Assembly: GCF_000686025.1 (NCBI RefSeq)
Contig: NZ_JMLQ01000004.1
Span: forward strand, 310,001-374,000
Origin: Rhodococcus sp. UNC23MFCrub1.1
Lineage (GTDB): Bacteria; Actinomycetota; Actinomycetes; Mycobacteriales; Mycobacteriaceae
Direction of reading: 5' to 3'
DNA: 64,000 nucleotides
The position numbers were made by a program, and so were the translations under genes. This document shows, piece by piece, positions 21,715 through 31,866 of the stretch (positions within the stretch are counted from its first letter, which is position 1; each line of letters starts with the position of its first letter). Below the pieces are notes generated by a model. The model made no database searches, was not told where the DNA came from, and saw nothing but the letters and a program-made list of their open reading frames with translations.

Positions 21715-22821
21715 TCAACGCCGATATTTCTCGCGATACATCGCGTTGTCCGCCCGCCTCATCAGTTCGTCGAGGTCCGGGCCGACGCCGCCGGGGGCGG
21801 GGTTCCACACCGCGACCCCCGCACTGACGGAGAGTTGCGCGGCGCCGAGCCCGTCGAGGGCGGTCGCCCCGAGGTCGAGGACCTCCTGTTCGCCGGCCCC
21901 GGGGAGGACGACCACGAACTCGTCGCCGCCGACGCGGGCGATCAGATCGTCGGAGCGAAAACTTCTGTGGAGAATGCCGGACAGTCGTACCAGCGCCGTG
22001 TCGCCCGCGTCGTGGCCGGCTCGGTCGTTGATCTCCTTGAAACCGTCGAGATCGAGATAGAGGACACCGACGGGCACGGCATCACGTTCGCAGTCGGCGA
22101 GCGCGGGCGAGGCGCCCCGTGCGAGACCGCGCCGGTTCAGCAGCCCCGTCAGGTCGTCTCGGTGAGACAGCGAATCGGCTCGAGCGCGTGCTCGATCCAC
22201 CGACCTGTAGCGCTCCCACAGCAGACCGATGGTGCGGATCCGCACGTAGTGGATCAACCCCGCCACCAGAACGGTGCGCACGATCGCGGCCGCGAAGGTG
22301 CGCACCCCGACGTTTCCGATCCCGTTGACCGAGGCAAGGGCGATCCAGGCCAGTACGCCCCCGGTGACGACGACGACCACGTGCCATCGTCGTTGCAGCA
22401 GCGCGGCGGCGGCGACGATGGAGAGCGCGAGTCCGAAGGCGGGGAATCCGGAATCCGCATCGGCGTTGCCCAGAACGGGACTGGCGATGATCAGGGCTGC
22501 GGCGACGAACGTCACGACGTCCGTGTGACGGTAGAACCACATGGCCCGCGGCGTGTGCAGTGCCCAGAACGTCGTGGCCGCGAGCGCGGCGACCAGCAGG
22601 TTGTAGGACTGAACCCACCAGTGAACCACGTAGTCGGGGTCCGTCACCACCCACAGGAACACCGCTCCGTACAGAACGGTGCTCAGCACGCAGATCGCGG
22701 CGAGGCCCTGGACGACCACCACGTCCGATCGCACCGGATCGCCGTCGTGGGCGCTGTCGCGCCATTGCCGACGCGCTCGGCGTGCGGACGCCACCAGCGC
22801 GCCCGCCCCCGTGTCACTCAC
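21715..22821 (-). CDS. Membrane-bound GGDEF diguanylate cyclase
   Basis: A 368-residue protein with about six N-terminal membrane helices (about 35-195) and a C-terminal GGDEF domain (about 205-368). The active site is VGGDEFVVV, and an inhibitory-site RxxD motif (RSDD) sits at the correct spacing before it, so it should make cyclic-di-GMP from two GTP and be product-inhibited. The sensor is intramembrane, with no known domain. GTG start at 22821. It stands alone between the SDR operon and the YihY gene. Confidence 0.88.
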   Translation of the reverse strand: MSDTGAGALVASARRARRQWRDSAHDGDPVRSDVVVVQGLAAICVLSTVLYGAVFLWVVTDPDYVVHWWVQSYNLLVAALAATTFWALHTPRAMWFYRHTDVVTFVAAALIIASPVLGNADADSGFPAFGLALSIVAAAALLQRRWHVVVVVTGGVLAWIALASVNGIGNVGVRTFAAAIVRTVLVAGLIHYVRIRTIGLLWERYRSVDRARARADSLSHRDDLTGLLNRRGLARGASPALADCERDAVPVGVLYLDLDGFKEINDRAGHDAGDTALVRLSGILHRSFRSDDLIARVGGDEFVVVLPGAGEQEVLDLGATALDGLGAAQLSVSAGVAVWNPAPGGVGPDLDELMRRADNAMYREKYRR

Positions 22822-22872
22822 TCGCGCAGACCACCCTCGCTCCGGGCTCCCATGGCCCGTGTCACCACCACG

Positions 22873-23937
22873 CTACCGGGCGGACGAGTCCTCGCCACGT
22901 GAGAGGCGCAGGGCGCGACCACGTTCGACGTGTTCGCGATCGGTCTCCTCGTTCTTCTCCGAGACGCGCGTGTCGCGCGGTGGAAGCTGCAGATGGTCCT
23001 CGGCCTCGATGCCGGCCTGGAGTTGGCGGCCGCGTTCCAGCTCGGAATCGAGTTCCGCCCCGAACAGCAGAGCGAGGTTCGTGATCCAGAGCCACAGCAG
23101 GAAGATGATCACGCCGGCCAACGAGCCGTAGGTCTTGTTGTAGCTGCTGAAGTTCGCGACGTAGAAACCGAAGAGCACGGACGCGAGGATCCACACGACG
23201 ATGGCCATGCCGGCCCCTGTGCTGATCCATCGGAACTTCGGCTGCTGCACGTTGGGTGTGGCGTAGTAGAGGATCGCGACGGCCAGGACGATCAGCGCGA
23301 GGACGACGGGCCACCGCGCGATGTTCCACACCGTCAGTGCGGTGTCGCCGGCACCGATCGCGTCACCCACGGCCGTGGCGACGGGACCGCTGACGGCCAG
23401 CATGAGTCCCGCTGCGGCGATGCAGATCAGGCCGACCAGAGTGACGACCAGCATGACCGGTCGCAGCTTCCAGATCGGTCGGCCCTCGTCCACCTCGTAC
23501 ATCCGATTCATGGCGCGGCCGAACGCGCCCACGTAGCCGGACGCCGACCAGAGGGCGCCGGCCAGACCGATGATCAGGGCGAGTCCGGCGGTGGGCGCCT
23601 GCACGAGCTGCTCGACCGGTCCGCGCAGCGTGTCGACGGCGGACGAGGGCCCCAGGTCGGACACGATGTCGAGCACCGCGGTGACGGTGCGCTCGCCCTG
23701 CCCGAACACGCCGAGAAGGGACACGACGGCGAGAAGAGCCGGGAACAGCGACAGCACCGCGTAATACGTGAGAGCAGCGGCCAGATCGGTGCACTGGTCC
23801 TTGGAGAACTCGCGCGCGGTCTTGCGCAGGACGTAGAAGAACGACGGCTTGGTGAGATCGGTGGGTGAATCGGGCTTTCGAGGATCGTCCGGGTCCGCGT
23901 GGGCCGGGTCGTCACCCGTCGTCTGCTCTCGGGTCAT
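22873..23937 (-). CDS. YihY/UPF0761-family membrane protein
   Basis: A 354-residue inner-membrane protein of the YihY (formerly 'RNase BN') family with six transmembrane helices. Recognisable family segments are DLAAALTYYAVLSLFPALLA, LWSASGYVGAFGRAMNRMY and the last helices VIIFLLWLWITNLALLFGAELDS. The RNase label is historical and not supported; function is unknown. The tail after residue 290 is charged. ATG 23937 is chosen over an upstream TTG at 23970. Confidence 0.85.
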   Translation of the reverse strand: MTREQTTGDDPAHADPDDPRKPDSPTDLTKPSFFYVLRKTAREFSKDQCTDLAAALTYYAVLSLFPALLAVVSLLGVFGQGERTVTAVLDIVSDLGPSSAVDTLRGPVEQLVQAPTAGLALIIGLAGALWSASGYVGAFGRAMNRMYEVDEGRPIWKLRPVMLVVTLVGLICIAAAGLMLAVSGPVATAVGDAIGAGDTALTVWNIARWPVVLALIVLAVAILYYATPNVQQPKFRWISTGAGMAIVVWILASVLFGFYVANFSSYNKTYGSLAGVIIFLLWLWITNLALLFGAELDSELERGRQLQAGIEAEDHLQLPPRDTRVSEKNEETDREHVERGRALRLSRGEDSSAR

Positions 23938-23982
23938 GGACTGCGGACTACCCGCACTCACCCGACGCAAACCGCCGCCGGG

Positions 23983-25017
23983 TCACGCGGACAGCGGCGG
24001 GGTCGGGGCGTCCTCCACCTCGTGCACGCCGCGGACGAACTCGGCGAGAGCGTCCTGCGCGGTGTGTCGAGGCGCCCACTCCAGCAGGTCGCGGGCGCGA
24101 CCGGAGTCCATGATGGGAAGCCGCAGCACCGCGTCGAACAGGCCGGGGTCGGTGGGAACGAGGCGTGCGGTGAACAGAGCATCGAGGGCGAGTCGCACCG
24201 CGGACGCGGGCAGAGGGATCAACCGCGCGCGGAGAATTTCCGCGAAGGTGGCCGGGGTGATGACGGGGTCCGCCGCGAGGTTGAACGCGCCCGACACCTC
24301 GCGCACCGCCGCCGCGGCGAATGCTCGTCCGACATCGCGGGAGTGCACTCCCTGGAACACCAGATCCGCGATGTCAGGGAAGACCGGGACGAACGCGGGT
24401 CGAACCAGCCGGGCCGGGACGAAGGGTCCGCCGAACAGTCGACGCTGTTCCGTGGACGCCGACGCCTCGAAGACGAAGGCCGGGCGCATCCGGACGACCC
24501 GGAGGTCGGTATTCCGCGTCTCCACCCGGTCGAGCACACGCTCGAGATACGACTTCTCGCGCGTGTAGGCCGCGCCCTGCCAGCCGTGCGTCGGCCAGTC
24601 CTCGGTCACCCGAACGTCTTTCGATCCCGGGGAGTAGGCACCGACCGACGACGCGTGCACCAACGCGCTCACTCCGGCCGCCGCCGCGGCGTCGAAGACC
24701 CGCATCGCGCCGACGACGTTGACGTCCCAGGTCTGCACCGGATCGCGCGACGGCTGGAACTGCCACGCCAGGTGTACGACGACGTCGACTCCGTCGAACA
24801 GCGGACCCAGGTCGTCCCGTGCGATGTCCGCCTCGACGAACGTCGTCCGTGCGGGAGCCCACGCCGGACGACCGTCCGTCGGCACGGGCGAGCGCCGCGC
24901 GATCGCACGGACCGCGGAGACCGCCGGGTCGTCGACCAGCGCGTCGACGACCGAGGTCCCGAGGTTTCCCGTCGCTCCGGTCACGGCCACGACGAGCCCA
25001 CTGCGTTGTTCCGGCAT
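23983..25017 (-). CDS. NAD(P)-dependent epimerase/dehydratase-like protein
   Basis: A 344-residue extended SDR. The Rossmann motif is VTGATGNLGTSV (residues 13-24), with HASSVGAYSP carrying the Ser region and the YTREKSYLE segment providing the Tyr-x-x-x-Lys pair. Extended SDRs of this sort act on nucleotide sugars or other hydroxy/oxo substrates; this one has no closer assignment. It precedes the YihY gene in the same direction by 45 bp. Confidence 0.8.
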   Translation of the reverse strand: MPEQRSGLVVAVTGATGNLGTSVVDALVDDPAVSAVRAIARRSPVPTDGRPAWAPARTTFVEADIARDDLGPLFDGVDVVVHLAWQFQPSRDPVQTWDVNVVGAMRVFDAAAAAGVSALVHASSVGAYSPGSKDVRVTEDWPTHGWQGAAYTREKSYLERVLDRVETRNTDLRVVRMRPAFVFEASASTEQRRLFGGPFVPARLVRPAFVPVFPDIADLVFQGVHSRDVGRAFAAAAVREVSGAFNLAADPVITPATFAEILRARLIPLPASAVRLALDALFTARLVPTDPGLFDAVLRLPIMDSGRARDLLEWAPRHTAQDALAEFVRGVHEVEDAPTPPLSA

Positions 25018-25073
25018 GTCGTGGCGATACCCGTGCGTCGGGGAGCCAAACGGGGCGCCTCCGGAACCGAACG

Positions 25074-26021
25074 TCAGGGAGCGTCGGTGAGGTACCCGCC
25101 GCCGCGGGGGAAGTACTCCGCAGCAGGGATCGTGCGGTCGTCGTCCTCGGTGCGCACCGCGTCGATCACGAGCGCTCGGTTACGGCCGAGGTGGGCGTTC
25201 GGGCCGGAGACGATCGCCATGCCGTCACCCTCGTGGATGAAGACGCGACCGGGTGTACCGCCGTAGATGCCCTGCGACACATGCGCTTCGACGATACGGA
25301 TCCGACGGCCACGGTGATGGGTCCACGCGTTGGGGTAGGGATCGGACTGAGCGCGGACCAGACGGTCGATGTCCTCGGCCGGCCACGTCCAGTCGATACG
25401 GCTGTCGATGTCCGCACGCTTGTGGAAGAACGTCCGCTGCGAGAGGTCCTGCGGGGTCCACACCGCGGTACCGCTCTCGATCGCGCCGAGCGCCTCGAGC
25501 AGTACCTCGGGAATGAGGTCGATGGTCGCCTGCACCAACTGGGTCGCGGTGTCGCGCGGGCCGATCGGGACGGACCGCTGGATGACGACGTCGCCGGTGT
25601 CGAGCTCGTCGTCCATGCGGTGCGCGGTCAGGCCGGTCTCGGCCGCGCCACTGATCAGCGACCAGATCACGGGCGAGAATCCCGTGAACCGGGGCAGCAG
25701 CGAATCGTGCAGGTTGAGGGTGCCGTGCGGCGGCATGTCGTAGATGGACCGGGGCAGCTTGGTGCGCCAGTTGTTCGCGACGATGATGTCCGGCTTCGCC
25801 TCCTCCAACGCGACGCGCAGCGCATCGTCCGGAGTGAGGGCGAGGTGGACCGGCACGTCGTGGGCGCGTGCCAGATCTTCCACGGAATCCGACCAGATCG
25901 ACTCGTACGAGTGCTCACTGGGAGGATGGGTGACGGCCAGGACCACCTCGTGATAGGACTCGATGACCGTCCGAAGCGTCGTGTGTCCCCAGGTCTGATA
26001 GCCGAACATCGCCACTCGCAT
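25074..26021 (-). CDS. Formyltransferase, likely hydroxamate-siderophore tailoring type
   Basis: A 315-residue member of the methionyl-tRNA/formyl-tetrahydrofolate formyltransferase family. The core motif NLHDSLLPRFTGFSP holds the Asn-His pair, and DDELDTGDVV the second conserved Asp region; the C-terminal domain includes the family segment QSDPYPNAWTHHRG. It is too divergent from housekeeping Fmt, which normally neighbours def. Similar proteins formylate delta-N-hydroxyornithine in siderophores such as rhodochelin. An almost perfect iron box abuts the start codon, which strongly favours a siderophore role. No NRPS gene is in the window. Confidence 0.78.
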   Translation of the reverse strand: MRVAMFGYQTWGHTTLRTVIESYHEVVLAVTHPPSEHSYESIWSDSVEDLARAHDVPVHLALTPDDALRVALEEAKPDIIVANNWRTKLPRSIYDMPPHGTLNLHDSLLPRFTGFSPVIWSLISGAAETGLTAHRMDDELDTGDVVIQRSVPIGPRDTATQLVQATIDLIPEVLLEALGAIESGTAVWTPQDLSQRTFFHKRADIDSRIDWTWPAEDIDRLVRAQSDPYPNAWTHHRGRRIRIVEAHVSQGIYGGTPGRVFIHEGDGMAIVSGPNAHLGRNRALVIDAVRTEDDDRTIPAAEYFPRGGGYLTDAP

Positions 26022-26040
26022 GCTGGTTAGCCTAACCTTC
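26022..26040. promoter_or_regulatory. DtxR/IdeR-type iron box at the formyltransferase start
   Basis: The core GGTTAGGCTAACC on the minus strand matches the centre of the iron-box consensus without mismatch; only outer bases differ. It lies directly against the ATG at 26021, so a bound repressor would block transcription initiation or early elongation. Confidence 0.8.
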
Positions 26041-26058
26041 CCCGGCCACCTCTCGGCA

Positions 26059-28242
26059 TCAGCCCCTGAGCATCACCGGGACGCCCTGGTAGGGCTGCAG
26101 GGTCATCGGGAAACTGCCCAGCTCGTCGACGACGGCGATGTCCTGGTCGGTGAACAGGTCCACCACCGTGGCCCCGCCGGTGAGGTGCTTCGACTGCACC
26201 GTCGCGTGGATCTCGTCGCCCGTGAAGTTCAGCACCGTCGCCGAGATGGATCCGTTGCCCAGCTGGTGCACCAGGACGAGCAGCCCCTTGTGCGACACGG
26301 ACGGGACGTCGAGCTGGGTGGCCGTCGCGATGCCGTACCTCGTCCGCACATCGAGGATGCGGGACAGCTGACGCGCGAACGACGTCGAGTCCTTCATCTG
26401 CTCCGGCAACGAGCCGTAGAGACTGCGGCCACGGGGGATCCCGGACTCCGACCGGGTGGCGTCGGGCGAGGTGTTCATGAGGTCGTGCGCCCCACGGTTG
26501 ATCCAGCGGGTGTCGCCCTCACGGATGAGATCGGCGACCTCCTCCGCCGGCACCGGGAGGATGCCGGTGAGGTCCCAGCCGGACAGCGCGAACACGCCCG
26601 GTTGCAGCGCGTTGTACATGGCCAGCATGAGATGGGCGCGCTTGACCGTCTCGATGTCGGTGTCGTCCATCCGGTCGAGGTCGCGGATGCCCAACGACGC
26701 CGTGATGACCGACGCGGTGGTGCAGGCGATCCCGTTGTTGGTGAACGTGCGGTTGTACGGCGCCCACCGGCCGGTGAGTCGTTCGCACAGTTCGGCGCGG
26801 ATCTGGTCACCCAGATCGCCGCCCTTGATCACGTCGCCGCCGTACGAGAACTCGTCCTCACGGTGCAGGGTCGCGAAGTGCACCAGCTCGAAGGTCATCT
26901 CGTCGTGATTCTGCAGCGCGTGCACCAGCGAGGCGGTGTCCACACCGTGGTCCCGCGCCAGATTCATGGTGAGCCTGAGGAACTCGGTGTTCCCCATGAC
27001 GAGCGCGTGGTGATAGGCGGGGCGGTTGATGAAGTCGTAGGACAGATCGGCGCCGCTGCTTCCCATCGCCTTGATGTCGTCGATGGTGAGGTTAAGCTCC
27101 TGGAAGGTGAAGCCACCCATCTTGCGCACCACACTGGAGATGAGGTGATTGGCGGCCTCCGAGAGCGGGTGGCCCTCGGACCATCCCGGACCCTCGGTCC
27201 GGCGCTCGACTCCGAGGAACCCGTTGGCGTCGAGACGCAGTGCGCCGGCGCCGAGGTCCGCGATGGAGTGGCAGGCGTCGCCGATGACGAGGCGCATACC
27301 GGCGAACGAGGGATCGAGCCAGTTGATGGAGGGCTGACCCGCCTTGAAGTAGTGCAGGTACACCCAGCGGCGCTCGACCCCGTCGACTCCGCGGATGACC
27401 GGCGTGGCACTCCAGTTGGTCTCCTTGACGCCCATCTCGTAGAAGATGACGCGCTGGAGCTGGCCGACGATGTACCCGGCACGAGCGAGATTGGCCTCGG
27501 ACTCGGCATCGATGTTCACCGAGTCCTGGCCCGCCTTCACGCGGGGGAGCAGGTGCCAGTCCTGCGGCTCGATCTCCACCATGTGGTAGATGCCGGGGTA
27601 GTCGGAGACGTTCATCTCCGCCAATCGGAAATCGGCGCCCTTGCCGGTGTGTCCTGGGACGATGTCGTCGATGACGATGCCCTCGTAGGCGGACGCGACG
27701 ACGCACAGCCGCCGGAACTCCTCCTCGGAGCCGAACGCCGGGTCGATCTGCATGCTGACGCGGTCGAAGTGGCCGTCGACCGACGGTGTGGCATGCCACC
27801 CGTGCAGTCCGCCGGCCTCCTTGACGGGGCCGGTGTGCACGGCCGTGATGCCGATGTCCGAGAACACCTGCCACAGAGCCTCGTCGCCGAGCGTGCCAAG
27901 AAAGCTCTGTCCTGGAGCCGCGATGAGCGAGATGGGATACGCGGTGAACCACACGGGTGCGCGCTCGACGGCTCCGCGCGGATCCGGCGACGCGTAGGGG
28001 TTCTGCCACATGCTGCCCTTGCCGGACAACTGTTCCGCGATCAGCTTGGCATCGTGCAGCATCGACCGGTCGACGAGCCACGACACGTACTCGGGATTGG
28101 AGGCGTCGGCGTCACCCTGGGGCAGCGCGCCCGCAGTGCGGTACGCACGACGCACCGACGGCTTCAGTGGGCGAGGCCTGGCCGGGTAAAAACTCTCGTC
28201 GTACGTGATCTCGCTGGGTTCGTGCTGAACTTCCGGATCCAC
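26059..28242 (-). CDS. GH13 alpha-amylase-family enzyme, trehalose-synthase-like
   Basis: A 727-residue glycoside hydrolase family 13 protein. The catalytic set is visible: nucleophile Asp338 in [10 protein letters not shown], acid/base Glu382 in TFQELN, and the transition-state stabiliser HD at 446-447 in LQNHDE. A C-terminal beta domain follows (about 640-727). It resembles maltose alpha-glucosyltransferase/trehalose synthase but is longer and lacks the fused maltokinase, and its region II ([11 protein letters not shown]) is atypical, so the substrate is uncertain. GTG start at 28242 has a GGAGGA ribosome site. It lies next to the formyltransferase gene only by position. Confidence 0.75.
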   Translation of the reverse strand: MDPEVQHEPSEITYDESFYPARPRPLKPSVRRAYRTAGALPQGDADASNPEYVSWLVDRSMLHDAKLIAEQLSGKGSMWQNPYASPDPRGAVERAPVWFTAYPISLIAAPGQSFLGTLGDEALWQVFSDIGITAVHTGPVKEAGGLHGWHATPSVDGHFDRVSMQIDPAFGSEEEFRRLCVVASAYEGIVIDDIVPGHTGKGADFRLAEMNVSDYPGIYHMVEIEPQDWHLLPRVKAGQDSVNIDAESEANLARAGYIVGQLQRVIFYEMGVKETNWSATPVIRGVDGVERRWVYLHYFKAGQPSINWLDPSFAGMRLVIGDACHSIADLGAGALRLDANGFLGVERRTEGPGWSEGHPLSEAANHLISSVVRKMGGFTFQELNLTIDDIKAMGSSGADLSYDFINRPAYHHALVMGNTEFLRLTMNLARDHGVDTASLVHALQNHDEMTFELVHFATLHREDEFSYGGDVIKGGDLGDQIRAELCERLTGRWAPYNRTFTNNGIACTTASVITASLGIRDLDRMDDTDIETVKRAHLMLAMYNALQPGVFALSGWDLTGILPVPAEEVADLIREGDTRWINRGAHDLMNTSPDATRSESGIPRGRSLYGSLPEQMKDSTSFARQLSRILDVRTRYGIATATQLDVPSVSHKGLLVLVHQLGNGSISATVLNFTGDEIHATVQSKHLTGGATVVDLFTDQDIAVVDELGSFPMTLQPYQGVPVMLRG

Positions 28243-28439
28243 TGTTCCTCCGATGTGACGGGACGCGCGGACATCTTCGATGGGAAGCTCCCACAGGCGT
28301 GCCTGGTCTGCATGCCGTCCGGGGAACTACCCGAGGGTCGACGAACCGAAACGCCGACCGCACCTCAGACTACGCACGGACCGACGGAGTGTGCCGAACA
28401 CGCCTCGGTGGATCGGCGGGCGTGTGATCGAATGGTGCA

Positions 28440-29180
28440 ATGGACACGGAAGGGCGGGCCGAAGGTGGCCTGACACCCGAACGACTCGGTGAGATCGTCG
28501 GCTCGCTGGGTCGACGCATCGAGGACACGGACGAGCTCGGTGAGTTGCTGCAGCGGTCGGTGGATCTCGCGCACGACGTCATCAGAGGCGCCGACAGTTG
28601 CGGCGTGACAATCGATTACGACGGCACCACGTACACGGCGGTCTACACCGACAGAACCACCCTCGCGGTGGACGAGATGCAGTACGAGACCGGCGAGGGT
28701 CCATGCCTCGAGGCGTCCCGTACCGACACCACGATCGTCGTCGACTGCGACAGCACCGAGCAGCGGTGGCCGGAGTTCGCGGCCGCGGCGCGCACCGAGG
28801 GTGTGCACTCGTTCCTCGCCTCGCCCATCAGGACTCTCGACGGCGTGATCGGCTCGTTCAACCTGTACGGCTCGTCCGCCGACGCCTTCGACGACATGGA
28901 CGCCGACATCCTGGACAGCCTCACCACCACGGTGGGACGGGCCATCGGGGAGCATGCTCGCTACACCGACGCCACCACCACGGTGAGCGGACTGCGCGAC
29001 GCCATGGCGCGACGCGCCCCCATCGAGCAGGCCAAGGGCATTCTGATGGCGATGCGCGGTCTCGACGCGGACGCCGCGTTCGACGTGCTCTCGCGTGAGG
29101 CGCAGCGCCGGAACGTGCGAGTTCGCGAGGTGGCCGCCGACTTCGTGCGCGACGCCACCAGGACCGATCCGGCCGGCTGA
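28440..29180 (+). CDS. GAF and ANTAR domain protein
   Basis: A 246-residue sensor with an N-terminal GAF domain (about 25-165; CGVTIDYDGTTYTAV, GEGPCLEA) and a C-terminal ANTAR domain (about 180-235; APIEQAKGILMAMRGLDADAAFDVLSR is split across the first helices). ANTAR domains bind paired RNA hairpins and prevent transcription termination. GAF-ANTAR proteins are common in Rhodococcus and mycobacteria. It is convergent with the GGDEF-EAL gene, with three bases between stop codons. Confidence 0.88.
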   Translation: MDTEGRAEGGLTPERLGEIVGSLGRRIEDTDELGELLQRSVDLAHDVIRGADSCGVTIDYDGTTYTAVYTDRTTLAVDEMQYETGEGPCLEASRTDTTIVVDCDSTEQRWPEFAAAARTEGVHSFLASPIRTLDGVIGSFNLYGSSADAFDDMDADILDSLTTTVGRAIGEHARYTDATTTVSGLRDAMARRAPIEQAKGILMAMRGLDADAAFDVLSREAQRRNVRVREVAADFVRDATRTDPAG

Positions 29181-29183
29181 CGG

Positions 29184-31502
29184 TCAGCCGGCGCGTCGCT
29201 CCAGCAGCATCGAGGTGACCTCGTTCGCGCTGGCCGGGTGGGCGAGCCAGAAGCCCTGGGCCAGATCGCAACCACTGTCCCGCAGACGGTCGAACTGGGC
29301 CTGTGACTCGACACCCTCGCCGACGACGGCGACGTCGAACGCGTGTGCCAGGGACACGATGGCGGACACGATGGCCTCGGGCTGCTTGCCCGGCATGGCC
29401 TGGATGTACGTCTGATCGATCTTGAACGCCTCGATGACGGGATACCGGCTGAGGTAGGTGACGGAGCTGTGGCCGCTGCCCAGATCGTCCAGGAGGATGG
29501 ACACGCCCATCTCGTGCAGTTCGGTGAGGGCGTCCCGCACCTGCGCCGTGTCCGCGAGCCACACCGTCTCGGTGATCTCCAGGCCGAGTCGGCCCACCGG
29601 CAGACCGGAACTGGCGAGGATGCGGGCGACGCTGGCCACGAACTCGGGCTGGCGAAGCTGCAGGGCACTGACGTTGACCCGCACGCCGACGTCAGAGATG
29701 GCCTGCCACTCCGCCGCCTGCACGCACGCGGTGTGCAGAGCCCACAGGCCGAGGGTGTTGATCTGGCCCGTGCGCTCGGCGATCCGGACGAAGGTCTCCG
29801 GGCTCACCGAGCCGAGGGTGGGGTGCTGCCACCGCGCGAGTGCCTCCACGGCGGTGATGCGGCCGGTCGCGATGTCGAAGATGGGCTGGTACGCGAGCGT
29901 CAGGATCTGGCTGTCGAGAGCCGACCGGAGATCGGCCGACAGAGCCAACTGGTTGCGGCGGTGCTCTCGATCGTCGGTGTCGAACACCGCGACGTTCCCG
30001 CGACCGGTGTCCTTCGCGCGATACATCGCCACGTCGGCGCGGCGGATGAGCTCGTTGCCGGGCACGGTGTCGTCCGCCAACGCGACGCCGATGCTCGCGG
30101 TGATGCGCAGTTCGTTGCCGTCGACGACGATGGCCGCCCGCACGGCGTCCGCGTAGGCCTGCGCCACGGCGATCGACTCCTCCGGACCGGAGAGGTTCTC
30201 GCAGACCGCCACGAACTCGTCGCCGCCCAGGCGGGCCACGGTGTCGCCGGGGCGCGATGCCCGGGTGAGGCGGTTGCCGATGGACACCAGAGCCGAGTCG
30301 CCCGCCTCGTGCCCCAGCCCGTCGTTGATGGACTTGAAGTCGTCGAGGTCGATGAGCATGACGGCCGTCGTGGTGGCCTTCGCGACGCCCCGCTCGACGG
30401 CGGACTCGATGCGGTCGTACGCCAGTGCGCGATTGGGGAGCCCCGTCAGCGGGTCCCGGAGGCTGCGGTAGCGCAGTTCGCTCTCGACGCCGACACGATG
30501 CACGGCTGCGGACACGACGTCGGACACCGTGTCGAGGGCGCCGGTGTCGAGCATCGGATTGTCCGAGACCAGAATCGGCGGCCCCGCCGTCGTGATGTCG
30601 ATGATCGGCACGGACGACCCGGTGGCGGACGAGAGATAGCGCGAGTCGACCCCGAGGACGGTCAACACACCCCACGGCTGGCCGGTGCCGTCGATCGGCA
30701 CGGCGACCGCGTTGTCGACACCACCCGCGACGAGGGCGGCGACGTCGAACCTGGACTCGTGCGCGTCCCCGGACCACACGATCCGGGTGGCCGATCGGCT
30801 GGCGAACGCGGTGATCGAGGAGGGCCCGGTGGCGCACACATCGTGCGGTGCGTCGTCCCCCGTGGCGGCGACGATCTCGAGAGTGGCAGGCAGGTCGTGC
30901 GCGCGGGTGATGACGGCGCACCGCGCCCCGTACAGCGTCACGACGGCGTCGGTGGCCGCCGACAGAAGGTCGTCGAGCCGGCCGCGCAGAGCGAGCCTGC
31001 TCAGCTCGGCGACGACCCGCTGCTCGGACGCCCGGAAGGTCGACGCGTCCAGAGCCTTCTGCAGGAGATGGTCGTCGGCATTCTGTGCAGAGGCGTCGCG
31101 ATGGATCGAGACGACCAGGGACGAGTCGTCGTCGTGGCCGCGTACGGCGAATGCTGAGGTGGACACCGCGAGCCTTTCTCCTGTGAGGTGATGCACCAGT
31201 TCTGTTCGGCCGAGCCAAGTTCCGTGGAGCTGGACAGCCGAGAGGATGTCCGTGAGCGTCGTGGGGGGAGTGGGGACGACGACGGCGTCCACGGTCGGTT
31301 CGTCCGGCGGCCCGTGCTCACCGCCGTCGAGTCCGAGAGTCCTCGACGCCTCGGGATTCGCGTGGACGATCCGGCCGTCGGACGTGGACACGAGCACCAC
31401 GTCGGGGGAATGGTCGAACACCGTCGCGAGACCGAGTCGCGAGGACATGAAGGCCTCCGACAGCGTCGGGCGCGGGTCTGATCCATCCTCGTCGGGCATC
31501 AT
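29184..31502 (-). CDS. PAS-GAF-GGDEF-EAL protein
   Basis: A 772-residue cyclic-di-GMP signalling protein. Order: PAS-like region (about 20-130), GAF (about 160-310), GGDEF (about 345-505) and EAL (about 515-765). The cyclase site is RLGGDEFVAV with an RPGD inhibitory site at the right spacing. The EAL domain keeps EAL in TAVEALARWQHP, DD in LLDDLGSGHSS, KID, and EGVE, so both activities look intact. ATG 31502 or 31499 is the start, after a GAGGA site. Confidence 0.9.
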   Translation of the reverse strand: MMPDEDGSDPRPTLSEAFMSSRLGLATVFDHSPDVVLVSTSDGRIVHANPEASRTLGLDGGEHGPPDEPTVDAVVVPTPPTTLTDILSAVQLHGTWLGRTELVHHLTGERLAVSTSAFAVRGHDDDSSLVVSIHRDASAQNADDHLLQKALDASTFRASEQRVVAELSRLALRGRLDDLLSAATDAVVTLYGARCAVITRAHDLPATLEIVAATGDDAPHDVCATGPSSITAFASRSATRIVWSGDAHESRFDVAALVAGGVDNAVAVPIDGTGQPWGVLTVLGVDSRYLSSATGSSVPIIDITTAGPPILVSDNPMLDTGALDTVSDVVSAAVHRVGVESELRYRSLRDPLTGLPNRALAYDRIESAVERGVAKATTTAVMLIDLDDFKSINDGLGHEAGDSALVSIGNRLTRASRPGDTVARLGGDEFVAVCENLSGPEESIAVAQAYADAVRAAIVVDGNELRITASIGVALADDTVPGNELIRRADVAMYRAKDTGRGNVAVFDTDDREHRRNQLALSADLRSALDSQILTLAYQPIFDIATGRITAVEALARWQHPTLGSVSPETFVRIAERTGQINTLGLWALHTACVQAAEWQAISDVGVRVNVSALQLRQPEFVASVARILASSGLPVGRLGLEITETVWLADTAQVRDALTELHEMGVSILLDDLGSGHSSVTYLSRYPVIEAFKIDQTYIQAMPGKQPEAIVSAIVSLAHAFDVAVVGEGVESQAQFDRLRDSGCDLAQGFWLAHPASANEVTSMLLERRAG

Positions 31503-31725
31503 CGTCGTTCCTCACGGCTCTGCCGTCGGTCCTGCCTCTCTCGTCACCGTTCGGAGTCGACGAACAGACGGGTAGCCGGGTCGATCGCTTCGAAACAAAC
31601 CTAGAGTTCAAAATATAGCAGACGAACAGCCGAAACGACGGTGTGTGCGTGTCGGGACAACGGTGTCCCGGCGAGGGGGACGTCCTGGCCTGACGACCGA
31701 GGTGCGGGAAGGCGAAGGGTCCGAG

Positions 31726-31799
31726 TGGGGCGGGCGGGGCTCGAACCCGCGACCAATGGATTATGAGTCCACGGCTCTAACCGACTGAGCTACCGCCCC
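31726..31799 (-). tRNA. tRNA with CAT anticodon (probably tRNA-Met, elongator)
   Basis: A 74-nt cloverleaf on the minus strand: acceptor GGGGCGG/CCGCCCC, anticodon loop CTCATAA, T-loop TTCGAGC, discriminator A. The A-U/G-C pattern excludes the initiator, which would have three G-C pairs below the anticodon loop. A lysidine-modified tRNA-Ile2 with the same anticodon cannot be excluded by eye. Confidence 0.85.
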
Positions 31800-31866
31800 C
31801 GGCGCTGACGCGCGCTCACGATACCTGGGCAGGATTAGCGACGGCGGCCGCGGGTACGCGTGCCGC

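Noticed and set aside
26020-28473. About 817-codon frame on the plus strand opposite the GH13 gene
   Set aside because: Antisense shadow; it covers the iron box and the GH13 promoter as well.
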